Source of the DNA: Thiothrix nivea DSM 5205
Lineage (GTDB): Bacteria > Pseudomonadota > Gammaproteobacteria > Thiotrichales > Thiotrichaceae
Reading direction: 5' to 3'
Length of the DNA: 64,000 nt
Assembly: GCF_000260135.1 (NCBI RefSeq)
Contig: NZ_JH651384.1
Coordinates: 3,890,693-3,954,692, forward strand
In this document: piece after piece, positions 8,062 to 17,210 of the stretch
Layout: each line of letters starts with the position of its first letter
How positions within the stretch are numbered: the stretch's first letter is position 1
The notes under the pieces: generated by a model
Told to the model about the DNA's origin: nothing
The model's input: only the letters and a program-made list of their open reading frames with translations
The model's database searches: none
Translations under genes and position numbers: made by a program

Positions 8062-9032
8062 ACCTTATGCCGTGAGCATGACTTCTTCCATTGCCCATTT
8101 CAAGGACGGCTTTTTGGGTTGCCACGTATAGGCAATCAGGCCACAAATCAGATTGACCATGAAGTTGGCGATGCTGCGATGCCGGGTATGCTCAATCTGT
8201 GAGATATTTTTCAGTTGGTCGTTGACTGTCTCAATCAGCGCCCGCTTACGCAATAGCAGCTTGTCTTCCAGGGGCAGCAGTTGGTTCTTCATGTTTTTGC
8301 GTACCCGTGTGATCAGTTGCAAACCTTGTTCCATCAGGGTTTCAAACAACTTTTTGGAAATGTAGCCCTTGTCACCGAACAGTTTGCCCACCAGTCCGCG
8401 CGCCAGTTTGGGGACGGGCGCGCGGTCATCGGTATTGGCGGGTGTTATCTGGAAAGCCAACAACTCCCCCCGGTCGTTGATGACCAGATGCAGTTTGAAA
8501 CCGTAAAACCAGCCCGTTGAGGTTTTGCCGCGTTTCGCCACCTTTTTGAACACTTTGTGGCTGTGGATACGGCGGTTGTGGCATACCGCAATGGAAGTGG
8601 CGTCCACAAAACTGATCCCGGTTTGCTCGCCACGCCGCCCCATCAGGTAAACACACAACGGGATCAAGGCGGTCGGTGTCAGGTAAACAAACCGGGAGTA
8701 GCTGACCAGTTCCGGGAAGGCCGAATGCAGCTTGTCCCGCTGGTACAGGTAGTAATGCTTGAAACAGCGGTAGCTGGAGCGGTGGAAATACACCAGGATC
8801 GTCATGATTTCACTTAGCGCCAGCTGCTGTGTACGCTGGCGCTGGCGTTCACCGCTGGCCAGTTGGCGGCGGTTCCACTCCGGCACGAACTGCTGGCAAA
8901 AATCGTCTATGTCGCAGAATAATTCCAGTAAGCTGTCTTCCATGGCTTCCGTTCCTTTGGCTGTTTGGTGGTGTGGTTATCTCAAACATACCATGGGGAC
9001 GGAAGCCTGCCCCGCTTAAGCAAAACTCAGGT
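8045..9032 (-). mobile_element. IS982-family insertion sequence with target-site duplication
   Basis: This is a 988-bp element. Its ends are inverted repeats: ACCTGAGTTTTGC at 8045-8057 matches its reverse complement at 9020-9032, and similarity continues for about 19 bases with two mismatches. A 6-bp direct repeat, TAATTG, flanks it at 8039-8044 and 9033-9038. It holds one transposase gene on the minus strand. Intact ends, an intact transposase and a perfect duplication point to a recent insertion. Confidence 0.93.
8065..8943 (-). CDS. IS982-family DDE transposase
   Basis: This 292-residue protein is intact. It shows the IS982-type DDE core: [10 protein letters not shown] around residue 112 (first Asp), then [13 protein letters not shown] around 190 (second Asp), then [13 protein letters not shown] near 233 (Glu). 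The N-terminal region has the expected [12 protein letters not shown] helix. It would catalyse cut-and-paste transposition of the surrounding 988-bp element. Confidence 0.93.
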   Translation of the reverse strand: MEDSLLELFCDIDDFCQQFVPEWNRRQLASGERQRQRTQQLALSEIMTILVYFHRSSYRCFKHYYLYQRDKLHSAFPELVSYSRFVYLTPTALIPLCVYLMGRRGEQTGISFVDATSIAVCHNRRIHSHKVFKKVAKRGKTSTGWFYGFKLHLVINDRGELLAFQITPANTDDRAPVPKLARGLVGKLFGDKGYISKKLFETLMEQGLQLITRVRKNMKNQLLPLEDKLLLRKRALIETVNDQLKNISQIEHTRHRSIANFMVNLICGLIAYTWQPKKPSLKWAMEEVMLTA

Positions 9033-9063
9033 TAATTGGATAATCCTCTCTCACTTCCAGCAT

Positions 9064-9092
9064 AAAAAAGCCCCCAACAGGGGGCTTTTTTA
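9064..9092. terminator. Bidirectional Rho-independent terminator
   Basis: AAAGCCCCC, a short loop and GGGGGCTTT form a strong hairpin flanked by A and T tracts. It sits between the antiporter/IS region and the secF stop codon. It would end secF transcription, and before the IS insertion it would also have ended the antiporter transcript. Confidence 0.88.
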
Positions 9093-9106
9093 TGGCTGAC
9101 AGAAGC

Positions 9107-10054
9107 TTAGACGACAGAACCGTCGGCATTCATGCCTTCGATCTTCTGTTCTTTCTGAATCATGTGCTCACGTTGCAGGCCGAACAGCAGCAGCAGCGGT
9201 GATGCCACCAGTACCGATGAATAAATGCCGAACATGATGCCGATGGTTAGCGCCAGCGCGAAGTTGTGCAGCGCTTCACCGCCGAACCACAGCATCGACA
9301 ACACCATGATCTGGGTGGATAAGTGGGTAATAATGGTACGTGACATGGTGGTGGTAATCGCGCTGTCGATAATGTCCGGAATGCTGGTGTCACGCAGGGT
9401 ACGGATGTTTTCCCTGATCCGGTCAAACACCACCACCGATTCGTTCACCGAGTAACCCAGCACCGCCAGCACACCTGCCAGTACGGTCAGGTCAAACTGC
9501 CACTGGAAGAACGCAAACAGGCCGAGAATGATCACCACGTCATGCATGTTCGCAATGATCGCGGAAACCGCAAAACGCCACTCGAAACGGAACGCCAAGT
9601 AGATAATGATGCCCGCCGCCACCAGCAGCAACGCCAGCCCGCCGTTTTCATACAGCTCTTGACCCACCTGGCCGCCGACGAAATCTACCTTGCTCAGGGC
9701 GACATCCGGGTTAGATGTTTTCAGCACGCCCATAATCTGCTCGCTAAGCTGGGCACTGGAAACGCCTTCCTTCAGTGGTACGCGGATCAACACATCCTGC
9801 GAAGAACCAAAGTTCTGCACTGCTGCTTCATGGACGCCGCTGGCCTTGATGGATTCACGGATCGTGTCCAGCGGCGCAGCCTGCGCGTAACGGACTTCCA
9901 TCACCGTACCACCGGTAAAGTCTACCCCCAGATTGAGGCCGTAGAAAAACAGTGCCCATACCGAGAACAGGAAAGTTGCGAGTGAAATGGTGGTTGTAAT
10001 TTTGCCATACCGCATGAAGGGAATGGCTTTCTTGAAATGAAAAAATTCTAACAT
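9107..10054 (-). CDS. secF: Protein translocase subunit SecF
   Basis: This 315-residue inner-membrane protein uses the proton gradient to help pull proteins across the membrane after SecYEG-SecA insertion. It has an N-terminal helix, the first periplasmic domain beginning with the GVDFTGGTVMEV motif, and a five-helix RND-type bundle with the conserved VNESVVVFDRIREN segment. It follows secD by 12 bases in the order yajC-secD-secF. The length is typical. Confidence 0.97.
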   Translation of the reverse strand: MLEFFHFKKAIPFMRYGKITTTISLATFLFSVWALFFYGLNLGVDFTGGTVMEVRYAQAAPLDTIRESIKASGVHEAAVQNFGSSQDVLIRVPLKEGVSSAQLSEQIMGVLKTSNPDVALSKVDFVGGQVGQELYENGGLALLLVAAGIIIYLAFRFEWRFAVSAIIANMHDVVIILGLFAFFQWQFDLTVLAGVLAVLGYSVNESVVVFDRIRENIRTLRDTSIPDIIDSAITTTMSRTIITHLSTQIMVLSMLWFGGEALHNFALALTIGIMFGIYSSVLVASPLLLLFGLQREHMIQKEQKIEGMNADGSVV

Positions 10055-10066
10055 CGCCCTATCCCC

Positions 10067-11920
10067 TTAAATTGCAATCTTTTGCAGGCGTGGTTTATAG
10101 CCGTACATCAGGTTCACGATCGCGCGTGACACCGTAACGGCACTGAACATGGAGGTGAGGATGCCAAGGCACAACACCACCGCAAAACCCTTAATCGGCC
10201 CGGAACCCAGCATGAACAGGGCAACGCCCGCAATCAGCGTGGTCAGGTTGGAGTCAAGGATAGTCCCCCAGGCGCGTTCGTAACCGGCGTTGATGGCCAC
10301 CTGAGGTGCCGCGCCAGCCCGCAGTTCCTCGCGGATACGTTCGTTGATCAGTACGTTGGCGTCAATTGCCATGCCTAATGTCAGGGCGATACCGGCGAGA
10401 CCGGGCAAGGTCAGGGTTGCCTGCAACATGGAGAGCAGCGCAAACAGGAAGAAGCCATTGATACCTAACGCCAGGCTGGCACTTAGGCCGAACATGCGGT
10501 AGTAAATGATCATGAATAACACCACGGCCGCAAAACCCCAGATGTTGGAGTTGAAGCCTTTCTCGATGTTTTCCTTACCCATGCTTGGGCCGACAGTACG
10601 TTCCTCAACGATGTAGACCGGGGCGGCCAGCGCACCAGCACGCAGCAGCAGGGCGAGGTCACGCGCTTCCTTGGGGGAATCCAGGCCAGTAATCTGGAAG
10701 CGCTTGCTCAGTTGTTCCTGAATCCGCGCTACGTTGATGACTTCCTCCGTCGTTTTGCTGGTCTTTTCCACCACACCGTTGACTTCCTTGTTCTCGATCT
10801 TGGTTTCGATGAACACGACCGCCATCAGTTTCTGTACATTTTCGCCGGTTACTTTGGCGAAACGGCTGGCACCTTTGCCATCCAGGGTGATGTGGACTGC
10901 CGGGCGGCCATGTTCGTCAAAACCGGAGGCTGCATCGGTGATGTAGTCGCCGGTCAGCATCACTTGACGCTTGAGCAGGATTGGGCTGCCGTTGCGTTCC
11001 ATGTAAAGTTGCGAGCCAATTGGCGCGCGCCCGGACGCTTTTGCCTGGGCTGGATCGTTTTGTTCGTCTACCAAACGGAATTCCAGGGTGGCGGTTGCGC
11101 CGAGGATGTCTTTGGCGCGGGCGGTGTCCTGCACGCCGGGGAGCTGCACCACGATGCGGTTAGCGCCTTGCTGCTGGATGATGGGTTCGGCTACTCCCAA
11201 CTCATTGACGCGCTTGCGCAGGGTGATGATGTTTTGCTGCACCGCGAACTTCTGGATGTTGGTCAACGCTACAGGTGACACGTTGGCCTGAATGTCGGTG
11301 CTGCCTTCTGCTGCGGTGAATTGCAGGTCGTTGCCGTATTCGTTGCGGAGTGCGCTCAGGGCAGCGTCACGGCTGGCCGGGTCGCGGAATTTGGCCACGA
11401 TGTTGTCGCCTTCGCGGGAGATCCCTAGGTATTTGATGTCCTTGTCACGCAGGAAACCACTGAATTCGTCTTCGTAGCGGTTGAGCTGCTTGTCTAGTGC
11501 CGCTTTCATGTCCACTTCCATCAGGAAATGTACCCCACCGCGCAAGTCCAGGCCGAGGAACATCGGGTTGGCGTTCAGCGCCCGCAACCAGCCGGGGGTG
11601 GAAGGGGCAAGGTTGAGCGCTACCGTGTATTGTTCACCAACTGCTTCCTTGAGCGCTTCAGACGCCTTGAGCTGGACATCGGTGTCTTCAAAACGGAACA
11701 GCGCCTGCTGGCCATTGTTTTCACTGGCGCGAATGGTCAGCCCCTTGGCCTGAAGCGCCTGCTCAAAACGTTGCATGGTGGCCGGGTCAATCGGCTGGTC
11801 AGCTTTCGGGCTGATCTGGACGGCAGGTTCCGGCGGGTAAAAGTTGGGCACGGAATAGATAATCCCGATTATCAGCGTCATGGCAATCAGGATGTACTTC
11901 CAGAGTGGATAGCGGTTCAT
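10067..11920 (-). CDS. secD: Protein translocase subunit SecD
   Basis: This 617-residue SecD begins at MNRYPLWKYI; a longer in-frame extension upstream has no ribosome site and is not conserved in style. The first helix is followed by the large periplasmic region with LGLDLRGGVHFLMEVD near 135 and the P1 head domain. The RND-like helices carry the GMAIDANVLINERIREEL signature near the C terminus. It forms a complex with SecF and YajC, encoded on either side. Confidence 0.97.
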   Translation of the reverse strand: MNRYPLWKYILIAMTLIIGIIYSVPNFYPPEPAVQISPKADQPIDPATMQRFEQALQAKGLTIRASENNGQQALFRFEDTDVQLKASEALKEAVGEQYTVALNLAPSTPGWLRALNANPMFLGLDLRGGVHFLMEVDMKAALDKQLNRYEDEFSGFLRDKDIKYLGISREGDNIVAKFRDPASRDAALSALRNEYGNDLQFTAAEGSTDIQANVSPVALTNIQKFAVQQNIITLRKRVNELGVAEPIIQQQGANRIVVQLPGVQDTARAKDILGATATLEFRLVDEQNDPAQAKASGRAPIGSQLYMERNGSPILLKRQVMLTGDYITDAASGFDEHGRPAVHITLDGKGASRFAKVTGENVQKLMAVVFIETKIENKEVNGVVEKTSKTTEEVINVARIQEQLSKRFQITGLDSPKEARDLALLLRAGALAAPVYIVEERTVGPSMGKENIEKGFNSNIWGFAAVVLFMIIYYRMFGLSASLALGINGFFLFALLSMLQATLTLPGLAGIALTLGMAIDANVLINERIREELRAGAAPQVAINAGYERAWGTILDSNLTTLIAGVALFMLGSGPIKGFAVVLCLGILTSMFSAVTVSRAIVNLMYGYKPRLQKIAI

Positions 11921-11987
11921 TGTTATAGGTTTCCGTAAAATAAAACCACCGCACACGCCCCGGCATGAGGTGGTAGGAAAGAAGTCA

Positions 11988-12320
11988 TTATGCGCCTTTC
12001 ATGGTGCCTTTGGGCATGACGGAAGCAATCGCCTGTTTTTGCACTTTGATGGTGACATTATCAGCGATAGTCAGCTCAACGAAGTTGTCATTAAGGCCAG
12101 CAACCTTGCCGAGTACGCCGCCGCCAGTGACGACTTCATCACCCTTGCTGAGCGCTTCCAGCATGGTTTTGTGTTCCTTGGCGCGCTTTTGCTGCGGGCG
12201 GATGATCATGAAGTACATGATGGCGAAAAATACGCCCATCATCAGGATCATTTCCAGACCACCACCAGCCGGGCCAGCAGCTGGGCCTTCCGCGTAAGCG
12301 TTTGAAATCAGAAAGTCCAC
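11988..12320 (-). CDS. yajC: Preprotein translocase subunit YajC
   Basis: This 110-residue protein has a single membrane helix and the family signature FMIIRPQQKRAKEHK, followed by a small beta domain (GDEVVTGGG). I place the start at a GTG (12318-12320) because AAGGAG lies 8 bases upstream and the protein then begins VDFLISNAYAE, as YajC proteins usually do. In-frame ATGs further upstream lack such a site. It is the first gene of yajC-secD-secF and begins 35 bases after the epmA stop. Confidence 0.93.
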   Translation of the reverse strand: MDFLISNAYAEGPAAGPAGGGLEMILMMGVFFAIMYFMIIRPQQKRAKEHKTMLEALSKGDEVVTGGGVLGKVAGLNDNFVELTIADNVTIKVQKQAIASVMPKGTMKGA

Positions 12321-12355
12321 GTTTCTATCTCCTTGAATATTATTTTCGGCGGCCA

Positions 12356-13276
12356 TTATGCCACCTCCCACGTAAAAGGGATAACCTGTTTAATGTCATC
12401 CACCTGCATCCGGCACATCAGCACCCGGTCGATGCCGATGGCGACTCCGGCGCATTCTGGCAGGCCGGTTTCCAGCGCGGCAAGAAAACGTTCATCGACG
12501 GGGATGTCGCTGCCTCGTGCCGTTGCATCCCGTTCCAGTATGTGGCGGTTTTGTTCGGCGTCGGTCTGCTCCTGGTAACCGTTGCCAAGCTCCAGTCCGC
12601 CGAGGTAGACCTCAAAACGTTGCGCTACCGATTGGCCGTCGCTGTGTTCCACTTTCGCCAACGCGCTCTGGCTTGCCGGGTAGTGGTAAATGAAAGTCAG
12701 CTGGTCGGGTGGAAATTGCGGTTCCACGCAGTGGGTCAGCAACAAATCACGCCAGCCTTGGGCAGACATGTCGCTGTCGATGTTGATCCAGTGGGTACGG
12801 GCGCAGGCAGCAAGCTCCGCTTCTCCGGCAACATGGGGGTCAATATGGAGTGTTTCAAGGAACAACTGACGATAGGTACAAAAGCGCGCTGGTTTTTGCA
12901 GGTGGGGGATGAGTGTGTGCAGCAGGTCGGCGACTTCCCGCATCAGCTGTTGGTAGCTGAAACCGACCCGGTACCATTCCAGCATAGTGAATTCGGGATT
13001 ATGGCGGGAGCCGCGCTCATCGCGCCGCCACACCTTGCAAAGCTGGTAGATGTCGCCGGAACCTGCCGCCAGCAGGCGTTTCATCGGGTATTCGGGCGAG
13101 GTGTGCAGCCAACGCAGGCCGTGGGCGGTGTTGACGCTGAAACTGTCGATGAAAGGGTCAGTGTTGCCAGCTTGCGAAAGCGCGGGGGTTTCGACTTCTA
13201 GTACATTGCGTTGCCCAAAAAAAACGCGCACCTGTTGGCACAGGGATGCGCGTTCCTTGAGTGCGGTCAAATTCAC
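12356..13276 (-). CDS. epmA: EF-P beta-lysyltransferase EpmA (GenX/PoxA)
   Basis: This 306-residue lysyl-tRNA-synthetase paralogue has only the class II catalytic core. Motif 2 is visible ([20 protein letters not shown] near 100) and motif 3 ([11 protein letters not shown] near 285). The anticodon-binding domain is absent, as in EpmA. It attaches (R)-beta-lysine to Lys34 of EF-P. The start codon overlaps the efp stop (ATGA), so the modifier is translationally coupled to its substrate. epmB, which makes the beta-lysine, is divergent next to efp. Confidence 0.95.
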   Translation of the reverse strand: MNLTALKERASLCQQVRVFFGQRNVLEVETPALSQAGNTDPFIDSFSVNTAHGLRWLHTSPEYPMKRLLAAGSGDIYQLCKVWRRDERGSRHNPEFTMLEWYRVGFSYQQLMREVADLLHTLIPHLQKPARFCTYRQLFLETLHIDPHVAGEAELAACARTHWINIDSDMSAQGWRDLLLTHCVEPQFPPDQLTFIYHYPASQSALAKVEHSDGQSVAQRFEVYLGGLELGNGYQEQTDAEQNRHILERDATARGSDIPVDERFLAALETGLPECAGVAIGIDRVLMCRMQVDDIKQVIPFTWEVA

Positions 13277-13842
13277 GCTTTGACGCGGGAAACGTATTCG
13301 CCGGTGCGGGTGTCAATCTTGAGGATTTCGCCTTCTTCCATGTAGAGCGGGACTTTGACCACAGCGCCGGTTTCCAGCGTGGCGGGCTTGGTGCCGCCGG
13401 TGGCGGTGTCGCCGCGCACGCCTGGGTCAGTCTGGGTGATTTTCAGTTCGGCAAAGTTGGGCGGGGTAACGACCAGTGGTACGCCGTTCCACAGGGTGAC
13501 GATGCACTTTTCGTTGCCTTTCAGCCATTTGACGGCATCGCCCATGGCGGCTTCGCCAGCTTCGAGCTGTTCGTAGGAGGAGGTATCCATGAATGTCCAG
13601 GCGCTGCCGTCGGTGTAGAGGTATTCCATGTCGCGGTCTTCCACGTCAGCGCCTTCGGCAGTTTCAGTGGACTTGAAGGTTTGCTCAATGGTGCGGCCAG
13701 TTTTGAGGTTGCGCACGCGGGCGCGGGTGAAGGCTTGGCCTTTACCGGGTTTTACGAAGTCACTTTCCACTACTGTGTAAGGGTCGCCGTTGATGATAAT
13801 CTTCACGCCGACACGTAAGTCGTTTGCGCCGTAGGTGGCCAT
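13273..13842 (-). CDS. efp: Translation elongation factor P
   Basis: This 189-residue EF-P rescues ribosomes stalled at polyproline stretches. The KOW-like N-terminal domain contains the KPGKGQAF loop with Lys34, the residue that EpmA/EpmB modify. Two OB domains follow. It leads an apparent operon efp-epmA-yajC-secD-secF. The efp and epmB starts are 39 bases apart and divergent, so their promoters must overlap. Confidence 0.97.
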   Translation of the reverse strand: MATYGANDLRVGVKIIINGDPYTVVESDFVKPGKGQAFTRARVRNLKTGRTIEQTFKSTETAEGADVEDRDMEYLYTDGSAWTFMDTSSYEQLEAGEAAMGDAVKWLKGNEKCIVTLWNGVPLVVTPPNFAELKITQTDPGVRGDTATGGTKPATLETGAVVKVPLYMEEGEILKIDTRTGEYVSRVKA

Positions 13843-13881
13843 GGTCCATCTCCAAAAATCGTCTGATCAAAATAGCCCGCT

Positions 13882-14937
13882 ATGATAACCGGAATTCAAG
13901 TAAAAAATCAGGTAGAAAATGTTTTACCTGCGAAAGTATCGCTGTGGCAGCGTGAGCTGGCGGGTGCGGTGCGTGATCCGCAGGAATTGATGCGGGTTTT
14001 AGGGTTGGAAGAACGTTCTTGTTCCTCCCCTGATAAGGGGAGGCTAGGAGAGGCTTCTTCCAACCCGTTCAAGCTTCTCGTGCCTCACAGCTATATTGCC
14101 CGAATGGAAAAGGGCGACTGGAATGATCCGCTGCTGAGGCAGGTGTTGCCGCTGGATGAGGAATTGCAGGTGGTGGAAGGGTTCAACCACGATCCGGTCG
14201 GCGACCAGCATTCGGTGGTGGCGGATGGGGTGCTGCACAAGTACCACGGGCGGGTGCTGCTGGTGACGACGGGGGCGTGCGCGGTGCATTGCCGTTACTG
14301 TTTCCGGCGGCATTTTCCCTACAGCGATTCCAATCCGGTCAGGGGGGAATGGGAAGGGGCGTTGGCTTACATCCGCGCCAACCCGGATGTGCGGGAGGTG
14401 ATCCTGAGCGGGGGTGACCCGCTTACCCTGTCGGATGAGCGGCTGGCGGTGTTATTCCGGCAGTTGCGGGAGATTGCGCATGTGCAGCGGGTGCGGTTCC
14501 ATTCGCGTTTGCCGGTGGTGTTGCCGTCGCGGATTGACGGCGGATTTTTACGTTTGTTGGAACAAATTCCGCAGCAGAAGGTGATGGTGATCCATGCTAA
14601 TCATGCGCGGGAACTGGCGGCGGGGGATGTGCATGGCGCGCTGGTGGCTTTGCATGAGGCGGGGGTTACGCTGCTGAATCAGGCGGTGTTGCTGCGTGGG
14701 GTGAATGATAGTGTGCGGGCGCAGGTGGAATTGAGCGAAAGCCTGTTTGCGCAGCGGGTGTTGCCGTATTACCTCCATGTGCTCGACCGGGTGGCGGGGG
14801 CAGCGCATTTTGAGGTGGCGGAAGCTGAAGCCATGCGGTTGATAGGTGACATACGCAAGCAGTTACCAGGCTTCCTTGTGCCGAAGCTGGTGCGGGAAGT
14901 GGCGGGGGAGAAGGCGAAAACACCTGTATTTGGCTAA
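13882..14937 (+). CDS. epmB: EF-P lysine 2,3-aminomutase EpmB, with in-frame palindromic element
   Basis: This 351-residue radical-SAM and PLP-dependent enzyme converts lysine to beta-lysine for EF-P. The cluster motif is CAVHCRYC (C133, C137, C140), followed by GEWEGALAYI and the SGGDPL segment. It is divergent from efp-epmA, completing the modification set. Residues about 41-62 are encoded by a perfect nested inverted repeat (14002-14066), giving an odd Ser/Gly/Lys-rich stretch between the conserved N-terminal helix and the VPHSYIARM strand. The reading frame stays open and total length is normal, so the enzyme is probably active. Confidence 0.95.
   Translation: MITGIQVKNQVENVLPAKVSLWQRELAGAVRDPQELMRVLGLEERSCSSPDKGRLGEASSNPFKLLVPHSYIARMEKGDWNDPLLRQVLPLDEELQVVEGFNHDPVGDQHSVVADGVLHKYHGRVLLVTTGACAVHCRYCFRRHFPYSDSNPVRGEWEGALAYIRANPDVREVILSGGDPLTLSDERLAVLFRQLREIAHVQRVRFHSRLPVVLPSRIDGGFLRLLEQIPQQKVMVIHANHARELAAGDVHGALVALHEAGVTLLNQAVLLRGVNDSVRAQVELSESLFAQRVLPYYLHVLDRVAGAAHFEVAEAEAMRLIGDIRKQLPGFLVPKLVREVAGEKAKTPVFG
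14002..14066. repeat. 65-bp nested palindromic element inside epmB
   Basis: The outer arms GGGTTGGAAGA (14002-14012) and TCTTCCAACCC (14056-14066) are perfect inverted repeats. Inside them lies a second perfect palindrome at 14024-14043 (arms CCTCCCCT and AGGGGAGG, loop GATA). The layout resembles dispersed GC-rich intergenic palindromes (REP/MITE-like), but here it is in coding sequence and in frame. Confidence 0.8.
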
Positions 14938-15133
14938 TGACCCGTACAGGCATTCACGCCGAGGCTGAGTTGGGGTAGCTGATGACTGAATGACGATGTG
15001 GGTGTTTATAAGGCTTGAGAAACTGAATACTCTTGTCTGGTTAATATTTCATCCCGCGTAGTGACGCGGATGTTTATACAATCTACCCATGAGATACCCC
15101 ATCCATTTCCCTTGCCTGTAGTTGGAGCACACG

Positions 15134-17206
15134 ATGGCGCACCCCGGTTACCCCGTCGCCCCTGGAAGCTGGAACCATGGCGGCGCTACCCTCACCGCCG
15201 ACGGCGTAAATTTCTGCGTCTTTTCCCGCCACGCGGAACGGCTGGAACTCCTGCTGTTCGAGCGCGATGACAGCACGGAACCGTTCCAGATCATCGAACT
15301 GGACCCGGGTACACATCGCACCTTCTTCTTCTGGCACGCGCTGGTGATCGACCTGCCGATGGGAACCTGGTACAACTGGCGTGCCCACGGTCCGGGCGAT
15401 ACCCGCACAACTGGCTGTCGTTTCGATGGGAAAAAAGCGCTGCTGGATCCTTGGGCCACCACGGTCAGCGACCGGCTATGGAACCGTGAACGGGCATCCC
15501 GCCCCGGCGACAACACGGCTTACGCCATGCGTGCCCAGATCAATGCTGACTGCTATGACTGGGAAGGCGATGTCCCGCTGTACATCCCCCTGAGCGAGTC
15601 AGTCATCTATGAAATGCATGTGGGTGGCTTTACCCGGCATCCTTCGTCCGGGGTGGGGCATCCCGGCAGCTATGCTGGCGTCATCGAAAAGATTCCTTAC
15701 TTACAGGCGCTGGGTATTACCCATGTGGAGCTGATGCCCGTGATGGCCTTCGACCGGCAGGATTTGCCGCCCACAACGGCTGCGCTGGGGTTAAGCAACT
15801 ATTGGGGTTACAGCACTCACAGCTTTTATGCACCTCACCCGCATTTCGCGGTGGAACCGGCACGCGCCCGTAATGAGTTCCGCGATATGGTCAAGGCCCT
15901 GCACCGGGCGGGCATAGGCGTGATCCTCGATGTCGTCTTCAACCATACTGCCGAAGGCAGCCCACTTGGCCCCACCATCAATTTCAAGGCGCTCGGCAAC
16001 GAAATGTTCTACCACCTCGATTTCATCGACCGCAGCCGCTATCGGGATTACACCGGCTGCGGCAACACAGTGAACTGCAATCACCCGATGGTGAGCCGTT
16101 TTCTGGTGGATGCGCTGCGCTATTGGGTGGAAGAAATGCATGTGGATGGTTTCCGCTTCGATTTGGCCAGCGCCATGGCGCGCGGCGAGGACGGCAACCC
16201 CCAGTACCATGCACCGATGCTCTGGCATATTGAGCTGTCGCCGTTCCTGAGCCGCACCCATATCATTGCCGAAGCCTGGGATGCCGCTGGTTTGTACCAG
16301 TTGGGCGACTTCCCTGGCTTTCGCTGGGCGGAATGGAATGGCCGCTACCGCGACGTGATCCGTGCCTTTGTGCGTGGCGATGCTGGGCTGGTGGCGGAAG
16401 TCGCTACCCGTATCTGCGGCTCCAGCGACCTGTACGGGTCACGCGGGCGCTTGCCGTGGAACTCGATCAACTTCATCACCTGCCACGACGGTTACACCCT
16501 GTGGGATCTGGTCAGCTATGCAGGCAAGTACAACGAGGCCAATGGCGAGGATAACCGCGATGGCCACAACCACAATCTGAGCGCCAATTACGGCGTGGAA
16601 GGCCCAACCGATGACCCGCGTATCGACCGGCTGCGCCGCCGCCAGGCGAAAAACTTCGTCGCCATCCTGCTGCTCAGTCAAGGTGTGCCAATGCTGCACG
16701 GCAGTGATGAGATACTGGCCAGTAAGCAGGGTAACAACAACACCTATTGCCAAGACAATGCACTGTCGTGGCAGGACTGGAATCTGGTGGAACGTAACGC
16801 CGACATGCTCGCTTTCGTGCAGGGCATGATCCGGCTGCGCCGCCGCCACCCGAGCCTGAACCGCTCCCGTTACCTTACAGGGCAGCCCGGAAACGGCAAT
16901 GCCGTGCCCGATATTGCCTGGCATGGGACTAAACTCAACGCAGCGCCCTGGGATGAGCCGGAGGCCCGGTATCTTGCCTTTACCCTTGCGGGTATCGGGC
17001 CGAATGCATCCGCGTTGCACATTGCGCTGAACATGGCGGAGCAAGCCCAGACATTTGCCTTGCCGTCATTTCCCGGCAAGCAATGGCATCTTGCCGTTGA
17101 TACCAGTGCTGCACCGGGGGTTTATGAACCCGGCGAGCAACCCGCCGTCAGTACGGCAAGGCTGAAGGTGGGAGGGCGCTGTGTCGTGGTGCTGGAATTA
17201 CGTTGA
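15134..17206 (+). CDS. glgX: Glycogen debranching enzyme GlgX (isoamylase type)
   Basis: This 690-residue GH13 enzyme hydrolyses alpha-1,6 branches of glycogen limit dextrins. It has an N-terminal CBM48 domain (about 8-100), then the (beta/alpha)8 barrel with region I DVVFNHT, region II GFRFDLAS (nucleophile Asp), region III IIAEAWD (acid/base Glu) and region IV FITCHDG. The ATG at 15134 is preferred over an upstream in-frame TTG at 15122 because TTGGAG lies 8 bases before it. It stands convergent to glk and the GH15-like gene, forming a small glucan-use cluster. Confidence 0.95.
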   Translation: MAHPGYPVAPGSWNHGGATLTADGVNFCVFSRHAERLELLLFERDDSTEPFQIIELDPGTHRTFFFWHALVIDLPMGTWYNWRAHGPGDTRTTGCRFDGKKALLDPWATTVSDRLWNRERASRPGDNTAYAMRAQINADCYDWEGDVPLYIPLSESVIYEMHVGGFTRHPSSGVGHPGSYAGVIEKIPYLQALGITHVELMPVMAFDRQDLPPTTAALGLSNYWGYSTHSFYAPHPHFAVEPARARNEFRDMVKALHRAGIGVILDVVFNHTAEGSPLGPTINFKALGNEMFYHLDFIDRSRYRDYTGCGNTVNCNHPMVSRFLVDALRYWVEEMHVDGFRFDLASAMARGEDGNPQYHAPMLWHIELSPFLSRTHIIAEAWDAAGLYQLGDFPGFRWAEWNGRYRDVIRAFVRGDAGLVAEVATRICGSSDLYGSRGRLPWNSINFITCHDGYTLWDLVSYAGKYNEANGEDNRDGHNHNLSANYGVEGPTDDPRIDRLRRRQAKNFVAILLLSQGVPMLHGSDEILASKQGNNNTYCQDNALSWQDWNLVERNADMLAFVQGMIRLRRRHPSLNRSRYLTGQPGNGNAVPDIAWHGTKLNAAPWDEPEARYLAFTLAGIGPNASALHIALNMAEQAQTFALPSFPGKQWHLAVDTSAAPGVYEPGEQPAVSTARLKVGGRCVVVLELR

Positions 17207-17210
17207 AGCA

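Noticed and set aside
11921-11956. Longer N terminus for SecD
   Set aside because: The upstream extension has no ribosome site, and SecD proteins normally begin just before the first membrane helix at MNRYPLWKY.
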